From: Onchocerca volvulus
Taxonomy: Eukaryota; Nematoda; Chromadorea; Rhabditida; Onchocercidae
DNA: 64,000 bases
Direction of reading: 5' to 3'
NCBI GenBank assembly: GCA_000499405.2
Contig: HG738138.1
Coordinates: 6,198,888 to 6,262,887 of the forward strand
Position 1 is the stretch's first letter; every line of letters begins with the position of its first letter. The position numbers and the translations under genes were made by a program. Shown one piece after another: positions 34,570 to 46,944 of this stretch. The notes beneath the pieces are model-generated. The model was not told where the DNA came from. It did not search any database and saw only the letters and a list, made by a program, of their open reading frames with translations.

Positions 34570-37500
34570 TGGAACTAAAACAATTTTGTTGAGCCGCATT
34601 TGGCGGTGATTATCTAGGTTCTTCAGAAGTTCGTCTTTCCGATGGTAACGACTAGGAACTGTCGTCCTGTCAGTTTTGTAAATTCAAACCAAAAATGAAT
34701 TCGAGTCGAGAATGTCTCTGTTACAATCTTGACTCATCATCCTGCCAAATCACATATTTCGTTCAGTGTCAGCATTCGATATTTTTATTCTGAGTTTTGC
34801 TAACAAATATTATTCCAGATAAAAATGTTAAGATTTTCCACTGTTAGAATTTGCATTCTAGGAATAATCCTGTAAGATAGATCTCCTATGAGGTTGTCAT
34901 CAAAGTCTTGATCAATGATACATGTTCTTACTGTCCTGAAATGGAGCATGTGTGGTAATGGATTTCTTGGTCTTTTGTAACATTCACCTCATTTTAAGGA
35001 CTTTGTGAATTACGTCTCTCTTCATATTTTAGCAACGGTGAGAAGTATTAAGGAGAAATAAAATGATGGTCTCTTAACAGAAAAAACTTTTTGCGACTGG
35101 TTGATTTAATAGGTTTGAATCTGATAAGCATATAAAAATGGCTTTAGTAATAGCCATATCTTTTAGTTGTTGATTTCTGATTTTCGTCAGATTAAAACAT
35201 AAAACTCAGTTGTCAAATGCATGTTGGCATTTTTTTCCGGGGAGAAGTTTTGGACAAGTTCTAAGTGGCAGAAATTTATTTTGTTCGGAGTTCCGTCTCT
35301 TCCTATATTGGGTCAAACGAGGTCATCATTTGCTCATTTGATTGGTGTTTTGTTGTATGGATTACCGAGTGCGAATTTCAATTTCACTCAAATTACAGTG
35401 CGTTTTGAAATTCCTCTAAATCAGTTCTGCCCTACTGCTACAAACTTATGTATTTGAGAATCATTGCTAAAGTTAATTTTTATGGTGTTTATGGTGTTGG
35501 AAGTCGGAATCTGTCAAGCATAAATGCAAACAGTTCTGCATTTCTCGTTCTTGATTGGATGGGTGATTCCAATTATAGGTAACATAACACGCTTTTGTTT
35601 TTGTTGCTTGCTGTTGCACTCTAGTCACTCGCTGTGTCGTATATATTGGTAAGTGCCAACGTACTGAATGGTTATTATTTTATCCAATATAAGTACTATT
35701 GTTACAGCGAAATTTGTGGACAAATCCAAGTCTGGAGATGAAATTTGATGTCAGATAATATTTTAAAGCTTATAAATTTTTTTGCTATATCATATCTTGA
35801 GATTTGAAAGGAATCAATATTAGGCAAAACTGAATGAATATGATATGTCTGCAGACTTTATAAACATTGCTACCATTGTTGTTTGCACTTTTTTATTGTA
35901 CGTTATTGTCAAGCGTTAAATGATTGGGGTAATTAAGCTTTCTTTTTGTTTGTTTTTAATTTTCATTTACAGTTTTGCTGATATGTTGAGTTCCAATAAG
36001 CATATGTTTTATAATGCAGGACGAGATTTGATTATGCTTTTTTTTAGGGGAAATTCTTTCGTAAAAGAGGAGAGGTAGCGGGGGTGAAAAATGAGAAGTG
36101 GTTGAATTTTCTCTTCATGTAACATTTTAAAATATAATTTGCATAATAATGTAATGCATTAGTTCAAACAAAGCATATAATTATTGTTCTTATTTCATTT
36201 TTTGGTACTGAAAATGCACTTTATCTAGCAAAATCATAAGCGTTTTGATAACTTTAACAAAGACATATGTAAATGATAGTCCGAATACTGATAATGATAT
36301 CTCGTAATCGGGTGCTCAAACTTTCATCATCAATTGTTCTCACCGACCAGTCATTGAATGCATTTATGTGCTAAATATTTTGATTGCTTGTACATTGTAT
36401 TGTTTTTTTTGTTCTTTGTTTTTTTTTTTTTTTTTTGAATGATATATGTTTAGGTCGACATTGTAAGTATCTGTTTTGAAGTATTTGATGGTAATAATTC
36501 TTTTCAGATTTCTTCTGCTTGTGCTATTGTAAAATCTGACTCTCAACTCTCTGCGTTCTCTCAGTATTTCTGATGCAGTCATAATTTCCGTTTTAAATGG
36601 AATTTGGACTATAATTGCTTGTGAATAAATTCAAAAAATTAGTTTAACAAAGCCTCAGTTTATTGGGGAATGGATAAGACTATGCTTGTTTGCCAAAATG
36701 CTGTTTGTGTATTGAAGGCTAAAATGTATGTTTGAGTGGGAGAAAGTAAAATGTGAGTGTTGTTGCGCTCTTCATTATTTTAGTATTTGAGGAGAAGCAA
36801 TATGTTCATTTCCGTTTGTTTTGAAATCCTGGGCTGTCTTTCTTTCGATTGGTAAAATATACCTTGTTTGAAGCAGTTTTTCGATGATTTTCATGGTCTC
36901 ATGGCGTTGAGAACATCTATGGATACAAATATTGCATCAAATAATTAGTTCTGTGTATGAACTGTACCAGTGTTCTACTGCACTTAAAATAGGGATTTGT
37001 CTAGTCATGTTAAAAATGCTTCAGAACGCTCCGCAATTCACTCAGTTTTAAAGGATAATTAACTACAGGAAGAACGGTATATTCAATTTGAAGGGAGGAG
37101 TAATTCAACTGATTAGGAATTCAAATTTCTACTCTTAAAGGTGAAATGGTTTTCCTAGTTTGCTCATCATATATCTTTATTTCCTAAACCAACCTCTACT
37201 CCTGCTGTTGCGTCTATCTTCGGTTTTTCATGAGATGATTTTTCAGTATCTATGGAAAACCTTCCAGTGCTGTATCTCTTGGTGAGCTCGTAGCGCACTG
37301 TTGTGATTTGCTTTACAATAAAAACTTTTAATGGTTCTGCATTTTTCTGCTGGATGAGATTTTCTTAAGCATAACTTACAAAATCCTGACTCTTCCAGCT
37401 TTTCTAGTTTCATTGTTACAGTTGAGTATCTTTTACAATTATCACTCCAATGATCACCGTTGCAAAAAACGCAGAGTAATCACTTTTTTCTTTCTTCTGG

Positions 37501-37985
37501 TCGGTTTACATAACTTTGCCTCCCGCGGAGTTTGATTGCTGTCGCGTAAATGGTTGTTCGTTTCATCTCTTGAGAACTGGTTGGCATATTCCTGATTCCT
37601 GGCACCAATATCGCAACGTTATAATACAATTTATTGACGCGATAATTAGATACAATAACAATGCAATAGAAAAAGAGACTCGTAACTGGTAACAGAAGTG
37701 AAATTGGAATAACAAGAATGGATGGTTGTAGTGTTGGACAATACTCGATAGACTGAATCGTCAAGTTCATACACCATTTAGAAATAGGAATGGTTTTGAA
37801 TATTTCGCAACGAACACAAAAGATTGGCATAATTGTTGGAAATTTTTATGACATAATTACTTGAATGTCTAGACGGATGAATTTTCCAATTTCCCGGCAA
37901 TTTCCATATTGTGATAGATTTGCCATACTTGTTGGAGAAAAAGGATTCTGATTCATTTGTAATTTGGGATTTTAGATTCAGGGAT
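34570..37985. other. mbk-2 3' UTR / intergenic, no gene seen
   Basis: AT-rich sequence. Open frames such as 35221-35457 and 37480-37830 are AT-driven, lack splice sites or homology, and are not called. Confidence 0.4.
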
Positions 37986-38095
37986 TGGAGGTGTTCTTGC
38001 TGTTGTGACTCCACTAAGTCAACAATGGCTTTTATTGGATTTATACGATATTACAACAATACTGCACTTTACAATAATCTAAGTAAAAAATGTAA
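37930..38095. repeat. Dispersed repeat, copy 1
   Basis: The stretch with TTCTTGCTGTTGTGACTC, AAGTCA and then GATATTACA...TGCACTTTACAATA closely resembles 42425-42530 (TTCTTGCTATTGTGACTC, AAGTCA, GATATTATA...CGCACTATACAATA) and more weakly 43340-43440. It is a repeat family of this region, possibly LTR-derived. Confidence 0.6.
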
Positions 38096-38264
38096 ATGCT
38101 ACCTGTTACTTTGCAATGAACTTCTCAATTTCTCCATCGATTTTTTTCAAGTTTTGGCGCAACTTTGCATTCGAATAGGCGCGTGCTCTTATATAGACGT
38201 GCTTACTTCTTCCACGTGTCACGTGCGTGACAACTAAAATTATGTGAGAGGGCGGAGTTTATCA

Positions 38265-38520
38265 ATTCCGCCTTCCTCTTTTCTCTCATTCTCCTTCTTC
38301 CTCGTATCTCTCTCTAATAATAATAATAAGCCCTCCTTTTTTTCTCTCATTAACCTGCCTTCCTTTTTTCTCTCATTTTCCTTTCCTACACTTCTCTAAT
38401 AATAATTAATAATTAATAATTAAATAATAAGTAATAATAATGGTGGAGACCGACCATTATTTCTTTTTTCTTCTCTCATTCTCCCTCTACTCCCACCCCT
38501 CTCTCTCTCTCTCTCTGTTG
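38265..38520. repeat. CT-rich and AAT microsatellite block
   Basis: Alternating TTTCTCTCATT(C/A) units, runs of TAA (TAATAATAATAATAAG and TAATAATTAATAATTAATAA) and a terminal (CT)n. It lies just left of the Helitron-related sequence. Confidence 0.8.
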
Positions 38521-38875
38521 CTATGCTTATTACATTACGTGGACTTATCCAAGAAAATATTTTTTTTTTTAAATTAAAAAATTTTATCTTAACTGAAAAA
38601 AAGCATTTTTTTTTTTGATAATATATTCCCTTTATATGAATTAATTAAGCTTTATGCTTATGCATGGCTATAAAATGAGATATAAGCGTCTGAGTGCGCC
38701 AAGATATGATCCATAATCATTCTTAGGGCTAAATTCGAATTTACGAACATGTTTCGCGAAATTAGAGGTCATAGGTCATTTGTTAGCAATTAATCAAGTT
38801 TTATGCTTTTTTTTTGGGGGGGGGGGGGAAGAGCTATGCTTGTTACATTGCGTAGATTTATCCAAGAAAAGAAGG
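38519..38875. repeat. Diverged direct repeat left of the Helitron relic
   Basis: GCTATGCTTATTACATTACG followed by a GGACTTATCCAAGAAAA motif at about 38520 recurs at about 38833 as GCTATGCTTGTTACATTGCG with AGATTTATCCAAGAAAA, about 312 bp apart, with a few transitions. A second pair, AATTAAGCTTTATGCTT / AATCAAGTTTTATGCTT, lies between. A G12 run at 38817-38828 is embedded. It may be the left part of the Helitron. Confidence 0.55.
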
Positions 38876-39407
38876 CAAAAATGATAAAAAGAATTAAACT
38901 GCTTTCTAATACGAATTATAAATATAAAAATTTTTGCATTTGTAATAAATCTGAAAAAGAAATTTTAAATACCTGTTAAAATTTCAGATTAAAATTTCTT
39001 TTTTAAATAAAAGTCAGCTTAATTTGTTTGAAAAAAGACATCAATTTAATTTAAAGAAATTTTATCACATTAATTCTGAATATTCTTTAGGATCAATCTT
39101 TTTGCTCAGTAAATCTTCTCCGGCTTAATTTTGATTTAACTTAATATGATATAAATTTAATGTTAAAATATTAACTCATAACTTTCTTCATTTTTTCATA
39201 GATTAAATATTCAAATACACCAACATCTAAGAAGTATTGGCGGCTTATAATTTAATATAATTGATACTAATTCTTTTTTTAAAAAATTTCATTCATATTA
39301 TACCTTTATTTGTTTATTTTTATTCACCTATCTATAACTTGTGCTTACAAATCGCGAACAAAGTTCTCAATCGATTGAGAATCTGTTGCTGCTTCGTTCG
39401 ATGTAGA

Positions 39408-40857
39408 ATTGCGTCGCGAACAAAATTACAACACGACTGATCTTTTGTCATATGTGCAATCGAATGTTTCCAAGCTAATGTTTGAGCAAAAAGACATTTG
39501 CGACCAAATAATGGAAATTGTCAGTAAGGGAGTTGGAGAAATCTTGTTTTTAGATGCGCCAGGAGGAACTGGTATAAAACGTCCCTAATAAGATTGATTC
39601 TGACAACAAATCGACCCTAAAATGGCGTAGCCTTAGCTCTTGCATGGTCTGAAATAGCTGCAAAATTGCTACCAGTGGAAGAACTGCTCATTTCGCTTTG
39701 AAATTGCCATTGAGCATGCAACTGGAAAGCATGCAATTGTTTCATTGAAACTACCACATGCAAGATTTCCGAAACATCCGGCATGGAAAAGTATTGCAAA
39801 ATGCAAATTTATTGTTTGGGATGAATGTACAATGGCGCACAAAAAATCAGTCGAGGCTCTTGATCGATATTGCAAGGTTTGCGTGAAAATATCAGACCAT
39901 TTGAGAACGCATTAATATTGCTTGTAGGAGATTTCAGATGAACACTATCTGTAATTCCTCGATCGACATCAGTGGATGAAATAAATGCTTGCCTGAAATA
40001 CTCCACTTTGTGGAGACACGTAAAGACGTTTAAATTAACTATAAACATGCGTGTTCAACTGCAAAGCGATCGATCAGCTCGAATATTCTCACATCAGTTG
40101 CTGGAAATCGGAGACGGAAAGGTGCCGGTTGATCTGACCACAGGACGAATTTCATCGCCTCATAACTTCTGCAATTTTATAATGTCAAAAAAAGAGTTGC
40201 TTAAAAAAATATTTCCCGATATTTAAACCAATTACAAAAATCACGATTGGATGAGTGAACGAACTATTCTTGCGGCCAAGAACAAAAATGTCGACGAACT
40301 TAGCGATATTATACATTCTGACATTCAAAGCGAGACTGTCACATATAAGTAGGTCAACACTATTGCGGAAACAGATGAAGCGGTTACGAATCCAGCAGAA
40401 TTTTTGAATTCATTCGATCTGCCAGGGATGCCATCGCACGTACTGCAATTGAAAATTGGCGTTCCAATTATCATGTTGCGAAATATCAACCGCCAAAACT
40501 TTGCAACGGCATGCGGCTTGCAGTAAAAAAATTAATGAGCAATTTCGTAGAGGAACAATCTTGACAGGACCTTTAAAAGGTGAGGATGTCCTTATTCCTC
40601 ACATTCCTGTGATTCCAATGGATATACCATTTCAGTTTAAGCTGCAATTCCCAATTCGATTGGCATTTTTATTCACCACCAACAAAGCTCAGGGTCAATT
40701 TTTAGAATTGTGCGGTTTAGATCTAGAGACGGATTCCTTCTCACATGGACAATTATATGTTGCGTGTTCTAGAGTCGGCAAACCAGACAATCTCTATATC
40801 TACACAGACAATGGAGCAACAAAAAATATTGTGTACCCACAAGTATTGCGAAATTAA
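39408..40857 (+). pseudogene. Helitron PIF1-like DNA helicase relic
   Basis: In-frame pieces follow the Helitron helicase order: ELRREQNYNTTDLLSYV, then a Walker A relic LDAPGGTG (39550-39575) followed at once by a stop, then LALAWSEIAAKLL-like and RTAHFALKLPL-like remnants in shifted frames, and lastly an intact C-terminal 134 codons (40456-40857) with LTGPLKGEDVLIPHIP, TTNKAQGQ, SHGQLYVACSRVGKP and TKNIVYPQVLRN. The last block is the diagnostic end of Helitron RepHel proteins. Several frameshifts and stops make it inactive. Confidence 0.85.
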
Positions 40858-41611
40858 ATATATTAGATGTGGACGAAAACTGAAAGATGTTAAATAACGC
40901 CATGACAATAATTGTAAACAAGAAATACTAAAGGTTAAGTGGCGCGACATAGTTTCAAAGGGACGACAAACATGTTTACCATCAAAACGCTCCAAATCAC
41001 AGATAAACGACAAAGATCGACGCAGCAACAGCAACAGTTCGGAGTTCCGAGGGTTCCAGTTCGACAGTTCAAAGCGACACAACAGTAGAAGTAATCAGTC
41101 AATTCACTTGAATAGTATTCTTCTCTATTATTGACAAAGGAAAGAATAACCCAGCGAATAATTTGCCTAGATCTTCTCTGATAATTGTTTGTTACGAAGA
41201 AACATTCTTCATCAGTCAATAAAACATTTCTCAACAGCATTCATCTCTGTCACACATGACACAAAAACCTCTTCACACCTATTGCTGACCTGGCCTAATC
41301 ACAATAGCAGGAATCAGTCTTCAATCCAACCAAACTATAAATCAAATTACAAAGTATCAGTTTTTTTCCCAATACTAAAAACATGCACTTTCTCTTTTCT
41401 TTTTTCCACTTTACCAGACTGAGCTACAGCAACACGTGTATAAAAACATGCACGTATTCGAATTCAAAGTTGTGTCAAAATTTCAAAGCAATGGGTAAGA
41501 ACTTTTCGATATCTAAGATTTCGAATTAATATAGATAAGGCGCGTGTTTAAGAACTTTCGGAGGTTTAAGATTTTGGAGAAACGAACGTTGTTGTTTTTG
41601 TTTCTATAGAT

Positions 41612-41652
41612 TAGCTGGATCGGTCACGCGGGACGTGGCCGGGTCCAGCTAG
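41612..41652 (+). other. Helitron 3'-terminal hairpin and CTAG end
   Basis: CGGTCACG (41621-41628) pairs with CGTGGCCG (41634-41641) around a 5-nt loop. The outer arms TAGCTGGA (41612-41619) and TCCAGCTA (41644-41651) extend the palindrome to the CTAG terminus. GC-rich against an AT-rich background. Confidence 0.75.
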
Positions 41653-41659
41653 TAAACAA

Positions 41660-43010
41660 TAAAAATGAATAATACACGAATATAAAGAATACTAACAGTA
41701 GTCTTCTGATGAACTGTTGCTTGTGCTGTCTTGAAATCGCTTGATATTGGCTAGGAACTGGTCACCGTTGATACTGATGTTGAAGGGACTGGCGTTGGAA
41801 AAGGCTGCTAGATTTGTAGATACTAATGTTGAAGAGGCAAGTTTATGTCATTCCCTTATTGCTGATGAACTGACGATACTAATGACTAAAGACACTGCTC
41901 GCGTAGTTGACCTAATATATTAATGCTGGTGCCCCGGAAGCTCCATTTTTATATGGTCATCCTTGATAAGGGCGGAGGTTCACAAATCAGTCTTACAAAA
42001 GATTGATATGAACATGGAATAAAGCATTTAAAGCACTTGAACAAAGAACACAAGCTTTAGTCCCTACAATATTCGATAACTGACATATTTTACAATCATT
42101 TACAATGCTTTAGATAAAGCGCATAAATATTAATGCTTATAACATTCCGGTCATTGATGTGTTTTACAACCATTTACGACATGTTTTACAGCTATTTACA
42201 ATCCTTAAGATAAAGCACATGAGCATTATTAACAGGATTGGAGGATGAGAGACAGAGGTCATTGTGCGCGATATGGATAAATGACTTACATGTGTGAGCT
42301 TACACATTTCTATTATAAACGAGATTTGGATTATGTCGGCATTTCAGTTTACCGACAGTACTTTTTAATTCATACCATTCCTGCTGGGGAAAAATTCCGA
42401 TCGATTTGTACTTTGGATCATAGACTGGTTGGATTGAAATTGCTTCTTGCTATTGTGACTCTGCGAAGTCAGCAGCAGGCTTTCTTGGATAATATGATAT
42501 TATACACAATATCGCACTATACAATAGTAAACAGTAAATGAACAATATACAGTAAATATAAAAGATACTAACAGTAGTCTTCCGTTAAACTGCAGCTTCT
42601 GCTGTCACTGAAGTCACTTTGATACTGGCTGGAACCTAATTTGCCACTGATACTGATGTTGAAGGGGGCTGATCTCGTTGAAGACGCCGATGTGGCGTTG
42701 AAAAGGACTGCTCGATTTGTGGACATGGAAGTAAAAAAAAAAAACCGCGTTGACTCCACCCCTCAATGTTGCTGCTGAGACTGACGATACTGATCCCGCT
42801 GCCCGAAAGCCTCTTTTTGTATGGATCATCCTTGATTTGATAGCGGAGGTTCACACATCGGTCATACAAAAGACTGAACAAGAAGTACGAAGGATAAGAT
42901 CGACAATTCTCACAAATCTCAGTCCTTGTAATTTTCTTGATAATTAACATCTTCACAATTCACACGATGCCCACAAGAAATAATAACAAATTGGATGAGG
43001 AATAAAGGCC
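41660..43010. repeat. Direct duplication of about 0.87 kb unit
   Basis: Two diverged copies lie in tandem. The block with ACTAACAGTAGTCTTC and then TACTGATGTTGAAGGG occurs at about 41692-41790 and again at about 42568-42665. A later block with GGAGGTTCACA and TACAAAAGA occurs at about 41935-42005 and 42795-42872. The sequence is non-coding as it stands and probably derives from a retroelement. Confidence 0.65.
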
Positions 43011-43439
43011 GCTGCGATCATATGTAGATGAGTGACTCATTTGCCTGAGAAATATAAATTTCTTCTATACAGATTACTTCGATCATTTCGTTTTATTTAT
43101 ATTATAAATATTTCGGTTTTACCGACATTTCTTATAACTTCATAATTCTCACTGATGGCATATGCCGTGGAACTTATTTGTTGCTTTTTTGATTCAACAG
43201 TTCGCAAACCAGCAATACAGTATTATGCGGACCCTTGCAGTAGAAAAATAACCATTCTCTAATATTGCATTTCTCAATAGCATATCCTAGTCTTAAGCAG
43301 GTGAGACATGCTTGATTTTTGCCATATACTCCATACCTTGTTTGAACGTTGGGTTTAAATGGTGTGAGTTGGAATGCTTCACGACACTAAGATATTAAAT
43401 ACTTTATTAGATAAAGTATTTATAATATACAATACAGTG

Positions 43440-44625
43440 AGTAGTCGTCCAGTAAATTCGAGGACGCAATAGATAAAGAAAAGTAAGGGGGAGTTCGTCG
43501 GTAGGTAGTGGTGGATCGTTGAGTGAGGCAAGCCGAGTTGTCCTCGTCAAAAAGTTAACAATGATTTCTGAATCGTCGGCTGCCGGCTACTTCGTCTCAG
43601 TCCACGTCCTGGCAATTGTCTGAGTGTCATTAATCAAGGACAGAGTCTCATCGATCAAAGCGGGCGCCGACTTTGATCATTGCATCATTTCCTGTCGTTG
43701 ATGAGTTTGGTCTTTAAACTGGGTGATTAAACTCCACATTTGAGGGAATCATTACATCTGCAAGAAAAAGTTAAGACATAAACAATTAAATTTAAACAGT
43801 CTGCGTTTCAAATAGATCCTAGAAGAATATAAAGCAGGAGTTTACAGAGTCGAAATTATAACACCAGTTAATTTACAAATTGCCACGAGCGGCGAACTTT
43901 AATTCTAACAGCCGAAATTATCACACCAGTTATCAGATTCAAGAAAAACTTTTCTATATAGACAAGGGTGTACTTTATAGAACACAAAGAAAGGGAATTA
44001 CACAGCTTTCACATGTTGTATAATAGATGGGTTAATGAGGAAGGATATATTTTCTATTATAAATTAGCATATAGGATGTGAATAATTTACATGTTGCATG
44101 ATTAGCATACAGGATGTGAATAATTTACATGTTACATGTGGATTGGATAATGATCCAAATAGAACAATTTTTTATAGGATACTTTTGAGATACAAAAGTT
44201 ATTTTAGATATTTTAGAAAATTATTTCGGATCTTCCGACACTGCTTCGGCTGAACTATGAGAAGTGATGTCTTTCTTAATGGGGATGGCTCTCTGGTTGA
44301 CTTTCCGATATCCATTTGATTTGAATGTTGAAGCTCCACTTTATGATCATTCATATCGATTTTCAAGGTAATAACAGCCCTTCTGTTAGTTATTAAATTT
44401 AGGATACCTAGTGTGTCATCAATCATTTCAGCATGTTTCTTGATTTGATATTGCTGCAGTGGTTCTCGCGGAAAGCTTCGATCTAGTGATGTTAGATCGA
44501 GTTTTTTTAACTTCATCGAGAAATTCCAGGATCTTCTCTTTTGTTAGTTGTGCCGATTTCGTCAAACTGGTAACATCCTGGCTCGTGGCACCATAAAATT
44601 GTCGGGAAAATTTTTTATTATGTTG
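43440..44625 (-). mobile_element. Probable LTR-retrotransposon relic (gag-like, minus strand)
   Basis: On the minus strand, TTTTCCCGACAATTTTA is followed by TGGTGCCACGAGCCAGGATG (about 44595-44572), which looks like a primer-binding site opening with TGG. Downstream a broken reading frame (about 44575-44199) encodes a charged, helical gag-like protein (SLTKSAQLTKEKILEFLDEV, then after a frameshift HAEMIDDTLGILNLITNRR). A further coding relic lies at 43680-43450 (ALIDETLSLINDTQTIARTW). BEL/Pao-type is suggested by style only. No protease or reverse transcriptase is left. Confidence 0.4.
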
Positions 44626-45470
44626 TTGTGAAAGAACGAATCCTCTTTGAAGAAAGTTTTATAGACTGACAGAAAGTGATTCTTCGTTTATTACAAGCAA
44701 TTCTTAGAGATTATCCAAGTAAAGTGATCACTACGTTATTCTTCCCTTTGTAGTTCATAGAGATTTGATAGAAGAATACTGCTCAATCCGAATTGTCATA
44801 CTGCTGTTTCGCTTTGAACTCCGAACATTTGCTACTGCTGAGTCAGTCTGTATTGGTATAAGAATCCCGAACTTGAACTCAGCTCCAAAATCCAGCCCTT
44901 TCAAATCCTTCTGGGGATCTTCCCTCTTACCTGATCTCCAACGTGTCGATTCATGATTGGTCAACCTCACTTTGTTTATCTGTGAATCGGAGCGTTCTGG
45001 CAGTAAACATGTTCATCAGTTTGCCGGTCCCGTTTGGAACTATCTTCGTGCTACTTGACCTTTAATACTCCTTGTTTACAATAATTACATCTTCCGGATT
45101 TTTCCACACTCATTTTGCCCCAACACATTAAAATCAGCCACTTAAGATATCATTTTCCCTTTCGATTTATGAATATTTACGGATATATGGCCTTAGAATT
45201 CTGTGGTATCCAAAATGACTGCTCCTTTTGAAAATATCATGTATGAATTATCAGAAATTTTTGTTTGTTTCCAGAAATTCTTGAAAAATTGACTTAAAGA
45301 CCTTGTTGTCGAGTCAGAATTTTGACGATTAGGGAACTTGAGAAAGTTAAGAACAACTGAAAAAGCAATCATCTATATTTGAGCAAGAGATAGAATACCA
45401 GGAGTGTAATAAATGACAAATCAAACAGAATGGTTCACTGCCCACATCATTATTTTAAGAATCGATTTAA

Positions 45471-45620
45471 AATTCTATTCAACATACCATGGGTCATCAA
45501 AAAAAGATATGATATCCTAATTGGCCAAACAGTTCGAAAAGTATATGATGGTACAATTCTGTTTAACATATCATGAGTCAGCAAAAATAAGTATGATATC
45601 CTAACTGGCCGAACAATCCT
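45471..45620. repeat. Two-copy tandem repeat, period about 84 bp
   Basis: AATTCTATTCAACATACCAT ... GATATGATATCCTAATTGGCC (from 45471) recurs from 45555 as AATTCTGTTTAACATATCAT ... GTATGATATCCTAACTGGCC. The copies differ by scattered substitutions. Confidence 0.8.
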
Positions 45621-45659
45621 ACTTATGGTGGCAGTATCTTTCTTGGTCAACAATATTTT

Positions 45660-46944
45660 TCTAATATTCTATAAGGTAAGATAATATGTTTCAATACTAA
45701 CCTATCAAACTGCATAATTTAAGCCAATTACATTGTGCATACCAGATATGCATTTCGCTACAGTTTGCTATTGTTACGCAGTACGTTTATACAAACAAGG
45801 CTAGCTAAATCTGAAGAATTTTATGCCAAAATAACAGATTAATTTCTAAATCATTTCAACTTCTGCAAAAAAAAATGAGGAATATTTCCAAGTAGAACAT
45901 GCCATATTTTAGAAATAAATGATGAATATCGAACATATGAATTCTATTTGTAGAAATAGGCCTATCATATGCTGAAATGAATAATAATCAAGAAATAAAT
46001 CTACAACGTTTGAACTACATCCTTTTGTAGCCGACTGGCAATAAACACAATGCTTCCTCCGCTATTATTTATGGATTAGAAAAAATTGAAACAAAGAAAT
46101 AAGAAACAAAAAAAAAAAAAAAAATGAGACTGCGAATCGGCAAACTTATAAATAATTTTATTAAAGAAATTGGGGAAATAACGAATCATTTTATAAGGAG
46201 CATCTTTAAAAAGGCAAATGAGTGATTGAAATCATATCATAGTACCAATCAAACACGGCGATCAGTATCCTCAGTTCGCATTCACGAGGAAATAAGAGTT
46301 TTCGAAGTAAAATTTGCTGTTTTATATATTCTTGACAGCGCATCCCTTACAACATGCTCAATAACTGACATGACGAGACAAAAAGATATTGCTGCAAAAA
46401 ATATTCAAAAAGTTCACATTTTCCTTCTCAATACAGACCGATTTCGAAATTTGGACTATTTGGAAAGATAAGAATAATTTATCTGAACCAATGAATTTCA
46501 CATTTCACCATTTATTTTTCCGGAGAGTTGATCTCTAAAAGCGTTCTCTCTACAGACTGATATTCTACGATGTCATAGAATGAAATATACATAGCTGGTC
46601 TGCGTCTGTCCAACAGACTGAACTATTTGACATATGCTACAATTTCCATTTGCATAGAAAATATACGTGTTTGCGATCTTTACTTATCAATTTTGTTCTC
46701 AAAAGAACGAAAAACTATATAAGTACTAAAATTTTATCAAGAAAATACATATTTGTGTGCAATACATTCGCTCAACGACTCTAAAACTGAAAACACGCAG
46801 AGAATGAAATAATGTGAAATAGTTGACTAAAATAGATATTTTAGTTAAATGAACTACTTTTTCTTTATAGGAACAATGCAAGAGGATTCGAATTTCCCCC
46901 GAATTCAAGAAAGCCTTCATTTTTAACGCGTCCCAACCCATATT
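45660..46944. other. Intergenic, 3' flank of the RBM7-like gene
   Basis: No supported gene. AT-rich with an A run at about 46110-46124. Short open frames (46226-46471, 46726-46941) have no splice context or recognisable domain. Confidence 0.4.

Larger units (their letters stand above)
39408..41652 (+). mobile_element. Decayed Helitron (right end resolved, left end not)
   Basis: It contains a Helitron-type PIF1 helicase relic (39408-40857) and a structurally typical right end: a GC-rich hairpin followed 11 nt later by the terminal tetranucleotide CTAG (41649-41652), with host T next, as expected for A|T insertion. There are no terminal inverted repeats, as usual for Helitrons. The Rep (HUH) part was not seen, so the element is 5'-truncated or its start is too diverged. 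Confidence 0.75.

Noticed and set aside
35221..35457. 78-codon ATG frame downstream of mbk-2
   Set aside because: Hydrophobic, AT-driven composition in the probable 3' UTR; no domain or splice context.
37480..38014. Overlapping minus-strand frames (116 and 78 codons)
   Set aside because: The second lacks an ATG and overlaps the dispersed repeat shared with 42.4 kb. The first has no recognisable domain or flanking exons. Likely repeat-derived.
39364..39381. 18-bp perfect palindrome TTCTCAATCGATTGAGAA
   Set aside because: It lies just before the Helitron helicase relic, too short and isolated to assign a role.
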